From the NCBI GenBank assembly GCA_046635845.1, contig JAQQXN010000002.1: DNA of 64,000 bases, one strand, 5' to 3'. This document shows positions 16,717 through 25,312 of this stretch, one piece after another. This DNA is from UBA168 sp011055275 (GTDB taxonomy: Archaea; Thermoproteota; Thermoprotei_A; Marsarchaeales; UBA168). How positions within the stretch are numbered: position 1 is the stretch's first letter; each line of letters begins with the position of its first letter. A program made the position numbers and the translations under genes. The notes under the pieces are model-generated. The model was given only the letters and a program-made list of their open reading frames with translations. It made no database searches and was not told the DNA's origin.

Positions 16717-17928
16717 TTACTGCCTTCGCATCGACGTGAGCATAAAGCTCGAGTACACCATGTCTTTAGCGAACTTGCTAAGGGGAGACGCCAGCACTGA
16801 GTAACACTTGCCAATCCAGTCAAGACCTGGCTCCTTGTACTCATAATGGTCACCCGCCCATGCCAATCCACTGTTCTCCCTCCTACCCAAGTCGCACCCG
16901 ATTATCACGCCCTGATCACCCAAATCCATAAGCAACACCATCGAGCTCATGCCTTGGGGATCTACTGGCTCACCAAGTACCTCCCCAGCAACCTCGGCAG
17001 CGCTTGAAAGAGTCAAAAAGTGTACGGGTACTCCGGCAGCAGGCAGGCTCAAGAAGGGCATTGAGTGCTCACCAGGGAGGAAAACGTCATCGTACTTCAA
17101 ACTTCTGGCGTTAGAGGGATCCACGGCAGTCCACTCGCCAGCTGGAGTGCTGGCCGTAAGCCCAGACTCCCGGAATGCAGGAGGGAGCCTTATTGGAGGT
17201 ATAACCACAAGGAGGTCGTAGGGTACTTCCTCTCCTTCCAATACGACCTTCTTTCCCACTTGGTCTATCTCTACGGGTTTAGCTCCCCCTACGTAGTTTA
17301 TACCCCGGCTCTGAAACCTCTCTTCAAGGTAACCCGAAATCTCCCTTCCTAGAGGCTGGACAGGTTTCTTAAAGGGATGTATCAGAGTTATCTCAGCTCT
17401 ATCTCTTATCGCTCTCTTTCTTAGAGAGACGTCAAGCCTACTCGCGAGCTCAAACGGATACATTCCGCACCGATGGACCATTTCTGGAGCGAATATGACG
17501 AGCTTACCACCTCCAAAAGAAGAGAGGGCCTCCCTCATCTTCAGCGCCCCTTCCAGCGTATAGTTGTGAACCCCTGCTGAGAGCCCATAACTTGAGAAGT
17601 CATACACGGAGCCAAGGCTGGCTATCAAGTAGTCATAGGCGACATCTCCCGATTCGGTCGTCACCTTCCTGTTTTCAGGAGCAATCTTCGTTATTTTGGC
17701 CTTCACCACCTTTACTCCCCTTTGAGAGAGATGAGAAAGCGGCTGGTATATCTCGGATGGATCCATGCCCCCAAAGGCAACATCGCTGAGGTAAGGCGGC
17801 CAGTAGAAGTAGTCTGAATCGCTGATAAGAGTTATTTCTGCTTTTCCTTTAAGGCGCTCAGATAGCCTTTTTGCCGCCACAACCCCCCCTACGCCTCCTC
17901 CTGCAATAAGCACTTTCTTGGCGGTCAT
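16717..17928 (-). CDS. Sulfide:quinone oxidoreductase-like flavoprotein
   Basis: About 403 residues from ATG 17928 (MTAKKVLIAGGGVGGVVAA). It has an FAD Rossmann GxGxxG at the N-terminus, VAYDYLIASLGSVYDF, and the SQR/FCSD-type cysteine segment VHRCGMYPFELA, followed by PYDLLVVIPPIRLP. The C-terminal region has DDVFLPGEHSMPFLSLPAAG. Likely a membrane-associated oxidoreductase of the SQR/type II NADH dehydrogenase superfamily; whether it oxidises sulfide is not provable here. An upstream extension of 20 codons is open, but a TATA-like GGTATAAAG near 17965 favours the shorter start. Confidence 0.85.
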   Translation of the reverse strand: MTAKKVLIAGGGVGGVVAAKRLSERLKGKAEITLISDSDYFYWPPYLSDVAFGGMDPSEIYQPLSHLSQRGVKVVKAKITKIAPENRKVTTESGDVAYDYLIASLGSVYDFSSYGLSAGVHNYTLEGALKMREALSSFGGGKLVIFAPEMVHRCGMYPFELASRLDVSLRKRAIRDRAEITLIHPFKKPVQPLGREISGYLEERFQSRGINYVGGAKPVEIDQVGKKVVLEGEEVPYDLLVVIPPIRLPPAFRESGLTASTPAGEWTAVDPSNARSLKYDDVFLPGEHSMPFLSLPAAGVPVHFLTLSSAAEVAGEVLGEPVDPQGMSSMVLLMDLGDQGVIIGCDLGRRENSGLAWAGDHYEYKEPGLDWIGKCYSVLASPLSKFAKDMVYSSFMLTSMRRQ

Positions 17929-18147
17929 AGGATGACTTAATCGAAAGTCATACGCTTTTCGCTTTATACCTAAAATCTGAGGGGTCATATTATGTTAAGG
18001 CTTGAGAGCTTTGGCCTGTATATGACTAGTCAACCACAGCCGAACGCAGGCAAGGAGCTGAGGGCGTGGGCTTAAGGCCCAAAATGACGAGGCCTTACTC
18101 AACGCGGGTGCGATAGAGTTAAGTACAACGGCCCCGGATTACTCAGA

Positions 18148-18381
18148 TTGTCTGAACCGGCCACACAACAGCTTATGGATAGCTCGTTTGGAAAAACCGT
18201 GTTACTGGTGTTAAAAGGAGGAAAAACGATTAGAGGCCTCCTCAAGAACTATGATATATACCTTAACGTTGTGCTGGAAAACGCCGAAGAGGTATCTCAA
18301 GATGGAAAAAGTAGGGATCTGGGAACTATTGTAGTAAGAGGCGATAATATAGTAATAGTTTCTCCCGTGGCGCAGGGATAA
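18148..18381 (+). CDS. LSm (Sm-like archaeal) RNA-binding protein
   Basis: 77 residues forming one Sm fold that assembles into a heptameric ring on U-rich RNA. The Sm1 motif is GKTIRGLLKNYDIYLNVVLENAEEV and the Sm2 motif is DLGTIVVRGDNIVIVSP. The start is TTG at 18148 (MSEPATQQL). The usual eL37 partner gene is not downstream here. In the 160 bp upstream I see a purine-rich leader, but no ncRNA I can support. Confidence 0.93.
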   Translation: MSEPATQQLMDSSFGKTVLLVLKGGKTIRGLLKNYDIYLNVVLENAEEVSQDGKSRDLGTIVVRGDNIVIVSPVAQG

Positions 18382-18417
18382 CGTGCCTTTTGCTAAAGCA
18401 TTGCAAGAGCGCTGTTA

Positions 18418-18954
18418 TTAGTTACTCGAGTTGCTCTTATCCTTTTGCCCTGCGGATTGCCCTGCGGATGTCTCGCCCTCAAGCTCCTTATTTATCCTTT
18501 CAAGCTCGGATTTCAAGAAGTCCCTATAGCGCTCCTTGATGCGCTTTAGCTTTACCTCTGGGCCCACCTTCTGCTTAAGCTGGCTTACACCTGACGTAAC
18601 GCTATCGATGACTTCAGAGGTGACAAGCAAGTTCGTATCGGCGATCTTGGTTGCGAGCTCTTCTATGGCAGCTATCCTGTCAATTAACCCCGCCTGATAC
18701 TTGTAGTAGTCGGCCAGTTTGGCTTTGCCCTTCTCAGTTATCTTGTACTTTCCGTCCACCTCTTCTATGAATCCCTCATCAAAAAGCCTCCCAAGCATTG
18801 GATATATCAGTCCTGGTGAGGGTTTCCAATGAAGGCTTGGATCCAAAGAGGCAGCGTCGATTATCTCCTTTCCTGTCATGGGGTTCTTCGAAAGCAGGTA
18901 AAGAACGTAATAGCGAGTGAATCCTCTTGGAACCGCATCTTTAACTTCGCTCAT
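18418..18954 (-). CDS. PadR-family transcriptional regulator
   Basis: 178 residues. The N-terminal PadR winged helix is clear: RYYVLYLLSKNPMTGKEIID, WKPSPGLIYPMLGRLFDEGFIEEVDG, KYKITEKGKAKL. A long helical C-terminal half (about residues 75-150) would form the dimer, and a hydrophilic tail rich in Ser, Gly and Gln ends it. It is divergent from the gene at 19050, with a palindrome at 18982-18999 between them that is a good candidate for its own operator. Confidence 0.92.
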   Translation of the reverse strand: MSEVKDAVPRGFTRYYVLYLLSKNPMTGKEIIDAASLDPSLHWKPSPGLIYPMLGRLFDEGFIEEVDGKYKITEKGKAKLADYYKYQAGLIDRIAAIEELATKIADTNLLVTSEVIDSVTSGVSQLKQKVGPEVKLKRIKERYRDFLKSELERINKELEGETSAGQSAGQKDKSNSSN

Positions 18955-18981
18955 ATGGTTATTATTACCATCGCTTTTAAG

Positions 18982-18999
18982 TATATCGCTAGTGATATA
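18982..18999. promoter_or_regulatory. Palindrome TATATC-N6-GATATA, probable PadR operator
   Basis: TATATCGCTAGTGATATA has perfect 6-bp arms and a nearly symmetric centre. It sits about 30 bp before the padR ATG, beside the TATA-like segment TACTTAAAAG read on the minus strand. Autoregulation by PadR is inferred from position. Confidence 0.55.
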
Positions 19000-19049
19000 A
19001 TTATTTTCAACAAAAACGAGAAAACCTCGCGCGAAATACCTCTCAAGTA

Positions 19050-19397
19050 ATGGAGGGCAGTTCGTTGGATAGGCTTGAGCGCGACCTACAAAGGCTGAGC
19101 GCGGCCACGCAAAAGATAGCCTTGCAAAAGTACATGGATCAAAGGACCGACATGGTGGAACTTTACATATCCTTGAACCGGTTTATGGCGCGGCCCGATA
19201 AGAAATCGCAACAGCGTTGTCTTGAAGAAATTGATAGGTTAATGAAGCGCTATCCGCATGGAAATGCAGATGTCGGAAAGAAGCTCATGGCTTTGGGCAT
19301 GATTTTGATTGCTGCCCCAGAGCCCATAACCACTGCCATTGGTATTGCCATGGTCGCGGCTGGTAAGAGGATGGAAAACGAAGGACCTAAGCGATGA
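19050..19397 (+). CDS. Unknown 115-aa protein with hydrophobic C-terminal helix
   Basis: The N-terminal 75 residues are helical and charged (SLDRLERDLQRLSAATQKIA, KKSQQRCLEEIDRLMKRYP). Residues about 82-105 are hydrophobic (LMALGMILIAAPEPITTAIGI), possibly a membrane hairpin or a membrane-associated helix. ATG at 19050. I do not recognise a family. It is divergent from padR and shares its palindrome, so PadR may control it. It ends 11 bp inside the convergent G1P dehydrogenase gene. Confidence 0.6.
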   Translation: MEGSSLDRLERDLQRLSAATQKIALQKYMDQRTDMVELYISLNRFMARPDKKSQQRCLEEIDRLMKRYPHGNADVGKKLMALGMILIAAPEPITTAIGIAMVAAGKRMENEGPKR

Positions 19398-20436
19398 CCT
19401 TCGTGGAACGGGCTAGTTTTTCAGCCGCATCAAAGGTTAGACCTTCGCTCAATATGGTATACCTGTTATTTATCTTGTTGGCTATGGTTAGGGCCCTAAT
19501 TATGTCTATATCCGCGACCCCAAGGCCTCTGGCGTCAACTGGCGCGCCGACCTCCTGCAGCGAGAGCCTTATGTTTTCCCAATCTATACCGTGAAGCTTT
19601 GCCATCATTATAGTTCCAACTCCACACATCTCACCGTGCAGGGCCGCATCTGGGCGCAGCAACTGAAGTGCGTGAGCAAAAAGGTGCTCTGAACCACTGG
19701 CAGGCCTGCTGGACCCGGCTATGGCCATGGCAATTCCGGAGCTCACTAAGGCCTCGGCCAAAACCCTCACCCCAAATTCGCTTCCATTTGCTATATAACT
19801 TGAGGCCCGCAATACATGCTCCGCGGAGAGCTCTGCAAGTGCGGCGGAGTAATCTCCATAATCCTCAACTCCTTTTTCGCTTGCAAGTTTCCAGTCGAGC
19901 ACGGCTGTCTTCTTTGCCACGGTATCCCCAAAGCCCGCCGCCGCGAAGCGGTGAGGTGATGACGTAGCCACACCCAGATCCACGAAAACGGCCCTAGGGA
20001 CTTTGGCAGCCATGGATGTTGGCCCGTTATTCGACCTAAGGGAAGCACGCGGAGACGCTATTCCATCGTGAGAAAGCGAGGTGGGGATCGAAACGTTTGG
20101 TATACCCAACCGTAAAGATAGGAACTTCCCAGTATCTATGATGGATCCTCCTCCTATTGACACGACGGCGGAGTAATGAGATAACCTAAGCCTTTGGGAC
20201 GCCGCCAAAACCTCGGCCAGCGATGGAGGGGTGCCTACCTCAACATCATCAAGAGCAAGCCCGCTTAAGACCCCTGAAAGCTTGAGATAAGAGCTCTTAC
20301 CATGCACAAAGAGCACCTTGCCACCAGACGTGAGGTTGTTTATGTATTCCCTTGCGGCGTCGGATAATCCTGGCCCTATCGCGACCTTCTCCGGAAGGAG
20401 AACATCGTGTATGCCCTTGGACTTCTCTTCGTTCAA
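19387..20436 (-). CDS. egsA: sn-Glycerol-1-phosphate dehydrogenase
   Basis: NAD(P)H-dependent reduction of dihydroxyacetone phosphate to glycerol-1-phosphate, which sets the archaeal lipid stereochemistry. 349 residues of the iron/zinc-dependent alcohol dehydrogenase-like fold: nucleotide-binding GGGSIIDTGKF (about residue 97), SIPTSLSHDGIASPRAS, the metal ligands in FGDTVAKKTAVLDW, SGSEHLFAHAL and LHGEMCGVGT. The start is TTG 20436. It works with the GGGP synthase at 15571. Confidence 0.95.
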   Translation of the reverse strand: MNEEKSKGIHDVLLPEKVAIGPGLSDAAREYINNLTSGGKVLFVHGKSSYLKLSGVLSGLALDDVEVGTPPSLAEVLAASQRLRLSHYSAVVSIGGGSIIDTGKFLSLRLGIPNVSIPTSLSHDGIASPRASLRSNNGPTSMAAKVPRAVFVDLGVATSSPHRFAAAGFGDTVAKKTAVLDWKLASEKGVEDYGDYSAALAELSAEHVLRASSYIANGSEFGVRVLAEALVSSGIAMAIAGSSRPASGSEHLFAHALQLLRPDAALHGEMCGVGTIMMAKLHGIDWENIRLSLQEVGAPVDARGLGVADIDIIRALTIANKINNRYTILSEGLTFDAAEKLARSTKVIA

Positions 20437-20483
20437 GCTTGACGCATCTACATATTCAGCTCAAATTATAAGTTTCTCTACCT

Positions 20484-22403
20484 TCAGTAAACCCTTATGG
20501 CATCCATGACTTCAAGGCCAAAGGCGTTGACATGAAGGCGGAACCTAAGATACGAAGCTAGGTCATCGATCTTCCTTGGCTCGCCATGGTTCACTATTAT
20601 GGTCTTAGGGCGCATTCTGAGCCTTTCGACGAACTGGACAAGTTCCCTTCTATCGGAGTGCCCAGATAACCCCTCTATGGGGATGACCTTCATCAAGACC
20701 TTGAATGTTTTCTCCTGGCCTGCTTCGTCCTCTAACTGTATCTCGTTGGCCCCTTTGGCTATCTTCCTGCCGAGAGTTCCCTCCGCTTGGTAGCTCGTGA
20801 ATATTATGGAGTTCTTCTCATCCTCAACCATGTACTTGAGGTAGTCCAGCGCCGGCCCTCCCGTAAGCATGCCAGCTGGTGCCATTATTATACACGGCTC
20901 TCCCTTAGCTAGTTTTTGCCTGTCCTCTATCCTTAAGTGCATGTCAAAGTTCTCGTGCATGAATGGATTCTCATCGTAATATATCGAGTCCCTCAAGTCC
21001 CTGCTCAAAACCTCAGGATGCGCCATGTGAAGTGCGGTGGTCTCGTAAAGCAATCCCTCCATGTGAACCTTTGTCTTAGGAAGCGCCCGGTCATTGAAGG
21101 CCTGCGCGAGTATGACCATGAGCTCTTGCGCCCTACCAACGGAAAGCACGGGTATTAGAACCCTTCCTCCATGCTCAAGGGTAACTCTCACCGCCTCAAT
21201 GAACTGCCTTTCGGCCTCTTCGCGGGGCACCATTATGTCATTCTTAGCCCCGTACGTGCTCTCCATGATAAGGGTCTCCACGCGGGGGAAGTCCGTTTCA
21301 GCCCTTTGAAGAAGCCTTGTGTCGGCATACTTGAAATCACCGGTGTAAACTATGTTATGTTCCCCTTCCCCTATGTGAAGATGCGTTATAGCAGAGCCAA
21401 GTATGTGACCAGCATTGTAAAGCGTGGCCTTAACGTCGGGGGATATATCTACAACCTCTCCATATTCAAGGGGGATCGTGTGAAGAAGGGCCTTCTTGTA
21501 GTCGTTAACACCGTAGGGGGGCTTTTCTCCTCCTTTCTCGGTTATATCCATGTAGTCGCTTTGGAGCAAGGCCATGAGCTCCATGGTGGGCCTCGTCATG
21601 TATACGGGGCCACGGTAACCGTACTTGAACAGATAGGGAAGAAAGCCCATGTGGTCTAGGTGAGCGTGGCTGATTATGACGGCATCAAGCTCATCAAGAT
21701 CAAAATCAATCGCGTCAAGCCTGGGGAATTCGTCAAGTCTGTTAACAGCTCCTGGCTTAACGCCACAATCCAGAAGAACCTTGCTAGACGCCGTCTCCAC
21801 AAGTATCGAACTCCTTCCAACCTCTTGAAATCCTCCTAGTGCCCTCACGGTCACGTAGTTGTTCTTATATATGAGGGGCCTATGTATGCTCTGTCCCACT
21901 TCTCTTAGGAAGTCCTTCCTGTAATCTCCCTCATTATTCATCAGCGACAAGATCCCCTTAAGCGTGGCGGACTTTATTGGGGGAGCCCTTATGAAGAGCG
22001 GTCTCCAACCAGTCTTCTGGGCTATTTCCTTGAGCAATGGGCTGCTAGGCCCGCCCAAAGGACCATACTTCTTTGCCACTATCATGACCTCGCCCTCGTC
22101 TTCATTAAATATAATGCTCTCCAAGCCGATATCATCGCCCAAGGTCTCCCTTATGAGCTTCTCGGCATCTTCCTGAGGCATAAGCTGAGACGGATCGGTC
22201 CTTACAATAATCCTGGTCTTTATCTGCTTTGCCATGCTTCTCACTATGCTTTCATCTGCAAGGAGCGCCTGTGGCTTCTCGCAATACAGCGCTATGTTGG
22301 GCCCCTCAAACTCGACCTTCGTGAGCCTGGCTTCCGGAGGGACGCTCCTGAATATTACCTCCCTTATCTGCTTCAGCCTTGCTTCGAGGTCATAATCAGC
22401 CAA
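20484..22403 (-). CDS. aCPSF1 (FttA) beta-CASP ribonuclease
   Basis: 639-residue KH-metallo-beta-lactamase-beta-CASP nuclease, the archaeal transcription-termination and RNA 3'-end processing factor. Two N-terminal KH domains cover about residues 1-150. The MBL core has HAHLDHMG (about residue 243), YTGDFKYADTRLL and ESTYG; the beta-CASP part has VLIPVLSVGRAQELM and MAPAGMLTGGPAL, and SGHSDRRELVQF and VNHGEP carry late metal-binding motifs. The family length is normal. It lies 18 bp downstream of psmB on the same strand, so it may be co-transcribed. Confidence 0.95.
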   Translation of the reverse strand: MADYDLEARLKQIREVIFRSVPPEARLTKVEFEGPNIALYCEKPQALLADESIVRSMAKQIKTRIIVRTDPSQLMPQEDAEKLIRETLGDDIGLESIIFNEDEGEVMIVAKKYGPLGGPSSPLLKEIAQKTGWRPLFIRAPPIKSATLKGILSLMNNEGDYRKDFLREVGQSIHRPLIYKNNYVTVRALGGFQEVGRSSILVETASSKVLLDCGVKPGAVNRLDEFPRLDAIDFDLDELDAVIISHAHLDHMGFLPYLFKYGYRGPVYMTRPTMELMALLQSDYMDITEKGGEKPPYGVNDYKKALLHTIPLEYGEVVDISPDVKATLYNAGHILGSAITHLHIGEGEHNIVYTGDFKYADTRLLQRAETDFPRVETLIMESTYGAKNDIMVPREEAERQFIEAVRVTLEHGGRVLIPVLSVGRAQELMVILAQAFNDRALPKTKVHMEGLLYETTALHMAHPEVLSRDLRDSIYYDENPFMHENFDMHLRIEDRQKLAKGEPCIIMAPAGMLTGGPALDYLKYMVEDEKNSIIFTSYQAEGTLGRKIAKGANEIQLEDEAGQEKTFKVLMKVIPIEGLSGHSDRRELVQFVERLRMRPKTIIVNHGEPRKIDDLASYLRFRLHVNAFGLEVMDAIRVY

Positions 22404-22421
22404 AAAAGTTCACCGGATTCC

Positions 22422-23027
22422 TCATAACTTTTTAGCGCCCTCTTTGGTTATTGCCACCACGTCGACGCCTTCTCCTGTGGCTGTATCCCACTCCATTGCT
22501 GCTTGTATTGCCCTTCTAACTATGGGTAGGGCCTCCTCCACCTTCATAGAAAGGAAGTCGTGACCCTGAAGCTCTCCGAGCGCGACTGGCGAACCCGAGC
22601 CCGTAGCTATGAGTTTTTCCTCTGTCATAGCACCGAAGAAGTCCACGGCGAACAGCGAAGGGCCATCGTCGTCATATCCTCCGATTATGAGTTGAATTGG
22701 GTAATGCGCGAACCGATATTGCCCTCCCATGTTCTGGGCTGCAAGCGACGCGAGCGCCCTAACGGACATCCTTCTGCCATAGGTCATCTCGAACAGGTTG
22801 GCCTCACCCTTAAGCTGATCTATCAATATCTGAGCCTCAGCAACTGTACCAGCCATGGTAACCGCTATGTATTGCTTTATCAAGGAGATCTTGTCAGTCC
22901 TCTTGTGGCTTATGAAGTAACCAGAAACCGCCCTCTTGTCAGCGGCCATTATGACACCATCAGAGCAAAGTGCACCGACCGTCGTAGTACCCTTAAAGAC
23001 TTTAGCTGTTTGCAAGCTAGAACACAA
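22422..23027 (-). CDS. psmB: Proteasome beta subunit
   Basis: 201 residues. A short propeptide of 13 residues (ending VFKG) precedes the catalytic threonine in TTTVGALCSDGVIMAADKR; the catalytic lysine is in AADKRA. GSGSPVALGEL is the conserved late motif. It forms the inner rings of the 20S proteasome. ATG at 23027. It is divergent from the UPF0179 gene and upstream of aCPSF1. A PAC2-type protein with a proteasome-docking C-terminus is at 60520. Confidence 0.94.
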   Translation of the reverse strand: MCSSLQTAKVFKGTTTVGALCSDGVIMAADKRAVSGYFISHKRTDKISLIKQYIAVTMAGTVAEAQILIDQLKGEANLFEMTYGRRMSVRALASLAAQNMGGQYRFAHYPIQLIIGGYDDDGPSLFAVDFFGAMTEEKLIATGSGSPVALGELQGHDFLSMKVEEALPIVRRAIQAAMEWDTATGEGVDVVAITKEGAKKL

Positions 23028-23110
23028 TTGTATTGTTTTTTTGCTTTTAACGTTATCGGAGCTCGGCGAAACCCCAGCGGACCTCTTAAATGCGGATCGT
23101 TCTTTAAAAT

Positions 23111-23620
23111 ATGCAGGAGAGAAAAGTTGTGCTTATGCCGGCCGAGTCCGCTAAGGTCGGCTACACTTTCAAGAGGTGGGTTGGTGAGTCGGATTGTTTG
23201 GATTGCCCTTTGCGCGACTTTTGCGGAGGAGACCTTGACCCAAAAGCCAATTATAGGGTAAAATCCGTTAGAGATGCCGGGAGAAAGTGCCCGAAGACAG
23301 GAGAAGACCTGAGGGCAGTCGAGATAGAGAGAGCACCAATAGTGACCGTAGTGGAGAAGAAAGGACTCATAAAGGGAATGACGGTGACCTTCAAAAAAGT
23401 GCCATGTGATAGCATCCTAAACGAGTACTTCTTTTACTGCCAAAAACAACTCGATGAGGGCGATAGAATCAGGGTTGAAGAAGTGCTCCGGGACGTAGTC
23501 ATAAATGGGCATGAGTACGCCATGGTCAGGGGTTCTCTGAAGTCCGAGACCTCAGGCGGCAAGCAGAAAAGAGATCGATCACTGCCCCATATATTTACTC
23601 TTAAATTCCTTTATCTTTGA
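23111..23620 (+). CDS. UPF0179 family zinc-binding-like protein
   Basis: 169 residues matching UPF0179. A cysteine cluster CLDCPLRDFC (about residues 34-43) and later CPKTG, KVPCDSIL and FFYCQKQL suggest an Fe-S cluster or zinc. Function is unknown. The last about 20 residues look random and overlap the convergent gene at 23579 by 42 bp, so the natural C-terminus may have been extended by loss of a stop. Confidence 0.8.
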   Translation: MQERKVVLMPAESAKVGYTFKRWVGESDCLDCPLRDFCGGDLDPKANYRVKSVRDAGRKCPKTGEDLRAVEIERAPIVTVVEKKGLIKGMTVTFKKVPCDSILNEYFFYCQKQLDEGDRIRVEEVLRDVVINGHEYAMVRGSLKSETSGGKQKRDRSLPHIFTLKFLYL

Positions 23621-23896
23621 TGCCACAACCTCGATGTCCCACGAACTTATGTTAAACCTTGCGAGATCTACTTTCCACTCCCCATTCTTGTTTCTCCAGC
23701 GGTAGAGCCTAATCTGCTTCGACCCGTTTCCCGTTTCCACGGCGAGTATGGCCTCCCAGAAATTTTGGCTTTTCAGTATAGTGTATCCATCGAGCACCTT
23801 GTAGAAGTCACCAACTGGATACGTAGTTCCTTCCTTCGTTTGCCCCTCAGGGGCTCCTTCTTTTTCGCTCAATTTCCATAGAACAAGCGGGCACAA
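23579..23896 (-). CDS. Small beta-rich protein, possible PC4-like ssDNA-binding fold
   Basis: 105 residues. The central part has an alternating strand pattern: YKVLDGYTILKSQNFWEAIL, KQIRLYRWRNKNGEWKVDLA, then FNISSWDIEVVASKIKEF. Aromatic and basic residues on predicted strands, followed by a helix, recall PC4-like/ThermoDBP-like single-strand-binding proteins, but I cannot demonstrate homology. It is convergent with UPF0179 and divergent from the 452-aa gene that leads to DnaG. Confidence 0.55.
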   Translation of the reverse strand: MCPLVLWKLSEKEGAPEGQTKEGTTYPVGDFYKVLDGYTILKSQNFWEAILAVETGNGSKQIRLYRWRNKNGEWKVDLARFNISSWDIEVVASKIKEFKSKYMGQ

Positions 23897-23953
23897 ATTT
23901 AAGTCTAGCCGTTAAATACAAAAAATTTATAATTCACAGCATCTAAAGCTTAT

Positions 23954-25312
23954 ATGGAAGAAGAAATTTTTCCCATAATTGCAAGAAAAAACACCACCGG
24001 GGAGCTCGAGATATGGTATACCGATGGCGAGAGGCGTTACAAGGCGCTGTCAACGCGAATAGACAGGATCCCGCTCTTCAAGTGGTGTAAGGTCGAGCTC
24101 ACGCCAACATATTCCTACGGCCCTGAGCAGCAGGCGCAGTTCGCAATTGAGAGGGTTGAGGATTCGGAGAGAAAGGAAAAGCCGAACATCAGGTGGGTAC
24201 TGATCGATATGATCGCATGGCCGCGCTTCAAAATATACAGCTCGTTGAGGAGCACGTTTGGGGATGAAGTCGAGGGCGAGGGCTTGTTTGCAACCATAGG
24301 CTATTATGATCCAGATTTCATAGGGATAACCACGCGCAGCAGGCGCGCGCTTGACTCGCTGGCCCTCGACCACGCCAAGGAACTCAGGGCCCTTGGCAGA
24401 GATGGTAAGGGATCGATGATAAAGGGATGGGGTATTCCTAAGTTGGAGGGAAGGATCGCTTTTGATCCCCTAGAGATTTCACACCTTACGGGTCTTTACG
24501 ATCTTCCGGGTCCTGATGCTTTTCCAACCCTGCTGGAGGCGGTCGAGTTCCTCATGCAATTGTCCTCGTCCTCATACTCGTTTCTGCTGACATCTGGCTT
24601 TAACTCGATAGCATCCCTCATACGTAAGCGCAAAGAAAATGAGGCAGTCTACGCAAGAACTGGCATACATGAAGGAGCTTTTTACGATTCCGTTGTACTG
24701 GCAAGCGATCTGGCCGATCTGGCCAAGATAGCGGACTCGCAGTTGAAGATGAAGCTTCTCTCTCAGGTCGCCGAAGGGCTACCCGCAGGAGAAAGCGAGG
24801 GCCAGCCCCTTTACAAATGCGGAGCAAAGATCATATCAGGTGACGGCATTGGAACTGCTGTGGCAAAATACAGCAAGGTCCTCGTGGGAAGGAGAGAAAG
24901 AGAGTGGGCGGGGATAAGCAATGATGGAGTATTCGCTGAGTTCCAAATGAGTAATCCTAGATACTCTCCCCTAGCGAGAAAGTATCAGGCGTCCTTTATA
25001 GCCGCCGTGCTACAGAAAGGGCCAAAAGAGGCCAAAGACGAAATACCTCCATCAATGCCTGAAGTCGTAAGCCCGTTTCAACTGGTTGTCGAGAGAGAGA
25101 TAAGAGTGGACGATTTAATCAAAAGGAGGAGAGGCGTCTTGATGATAGATGGAAGCCTGATGCCTCCTCTTTGGGTTAAGCCTGATTTGAGTGGCGTTGA
25201 CCTAGAGGCTTACAAAAAAGAGCTATCAACTCTTCAGGCTCAGGTCCTATCGATTTTTGAACAAACCAGGCTGGGAGACTTCGGCACGCAAAGCCGACAA
25301 CGAGGCTCCTAA
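23954..25312 (+). CDS. Unidentified 452-aa protein beside DnaG
   Basis: Soluble protein with no signal peptide or membrane segment. The N-terminal 75 residues look like a beta barrel (ELEIWYTDGERRYKAL, FKWCKVELTPTYSYG). A middle part has IRWVLIDMIAWPRFKIYSS, LFATIGYYDPDFIGITTRSR and a helical region with EAVEFLMQLSSSS. A later part has LYKCGAKIISGDGIGTAVAKY and REWAGISNDGVFAEFQMS, and the C-terminus has VLMIDGSLMPPLWV before a helix. I recognise no catalytic motif. ATG at 23954. It is convergent with dnaG, overlapping by 4 bp. Confidence 0.8.
   Translation: MEEEIFPIIARKNTTGELEIWYTDGERRYKALSTRIDRIPLFKWCKVELTPTYSYGPEQQAQFAIERVEDSERKEKPNIRWVLIDMIAWPRFKIYSSLRSTFGDEVEGEGLFATIGYYDPDFIGITTRSRRALDSLALDHAKELRALGRDGKGSMIKGWGIPKLEGRIAFDPLEISHLTGLYDLPGPDAFPTLLEAVEFLMQLSSSSYSFLLTSGFNSIASLIRKRKENEAVYARTGIHEGAFYDSVVLASDLADLAKIADSQLKMKLLSQVAEGLPAGESEGQPLYKCGAKIISGDGIGTAVAKYSKVLVGRREREWAGISNDGVFAEFQMSNPRYSPLARKYQASFIAAVLQKGPKEAKDEIPPSMPEVVSPFQLVVEREIRVDDLIKRRRGVLMIDGSLMPPLWVKPDLSGVDLEAYKKELSTLQAQVLSIFEQTRLGDFGTQSRQRGS

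Noticed and set aside
18080..18160. C/D-box small RNA before the LSm gene (ATGACGA ... CTGA)
   Set aside because: Spacing is long, the D'/C' boxes are missing and the CTGA lies inside the LSm start region.
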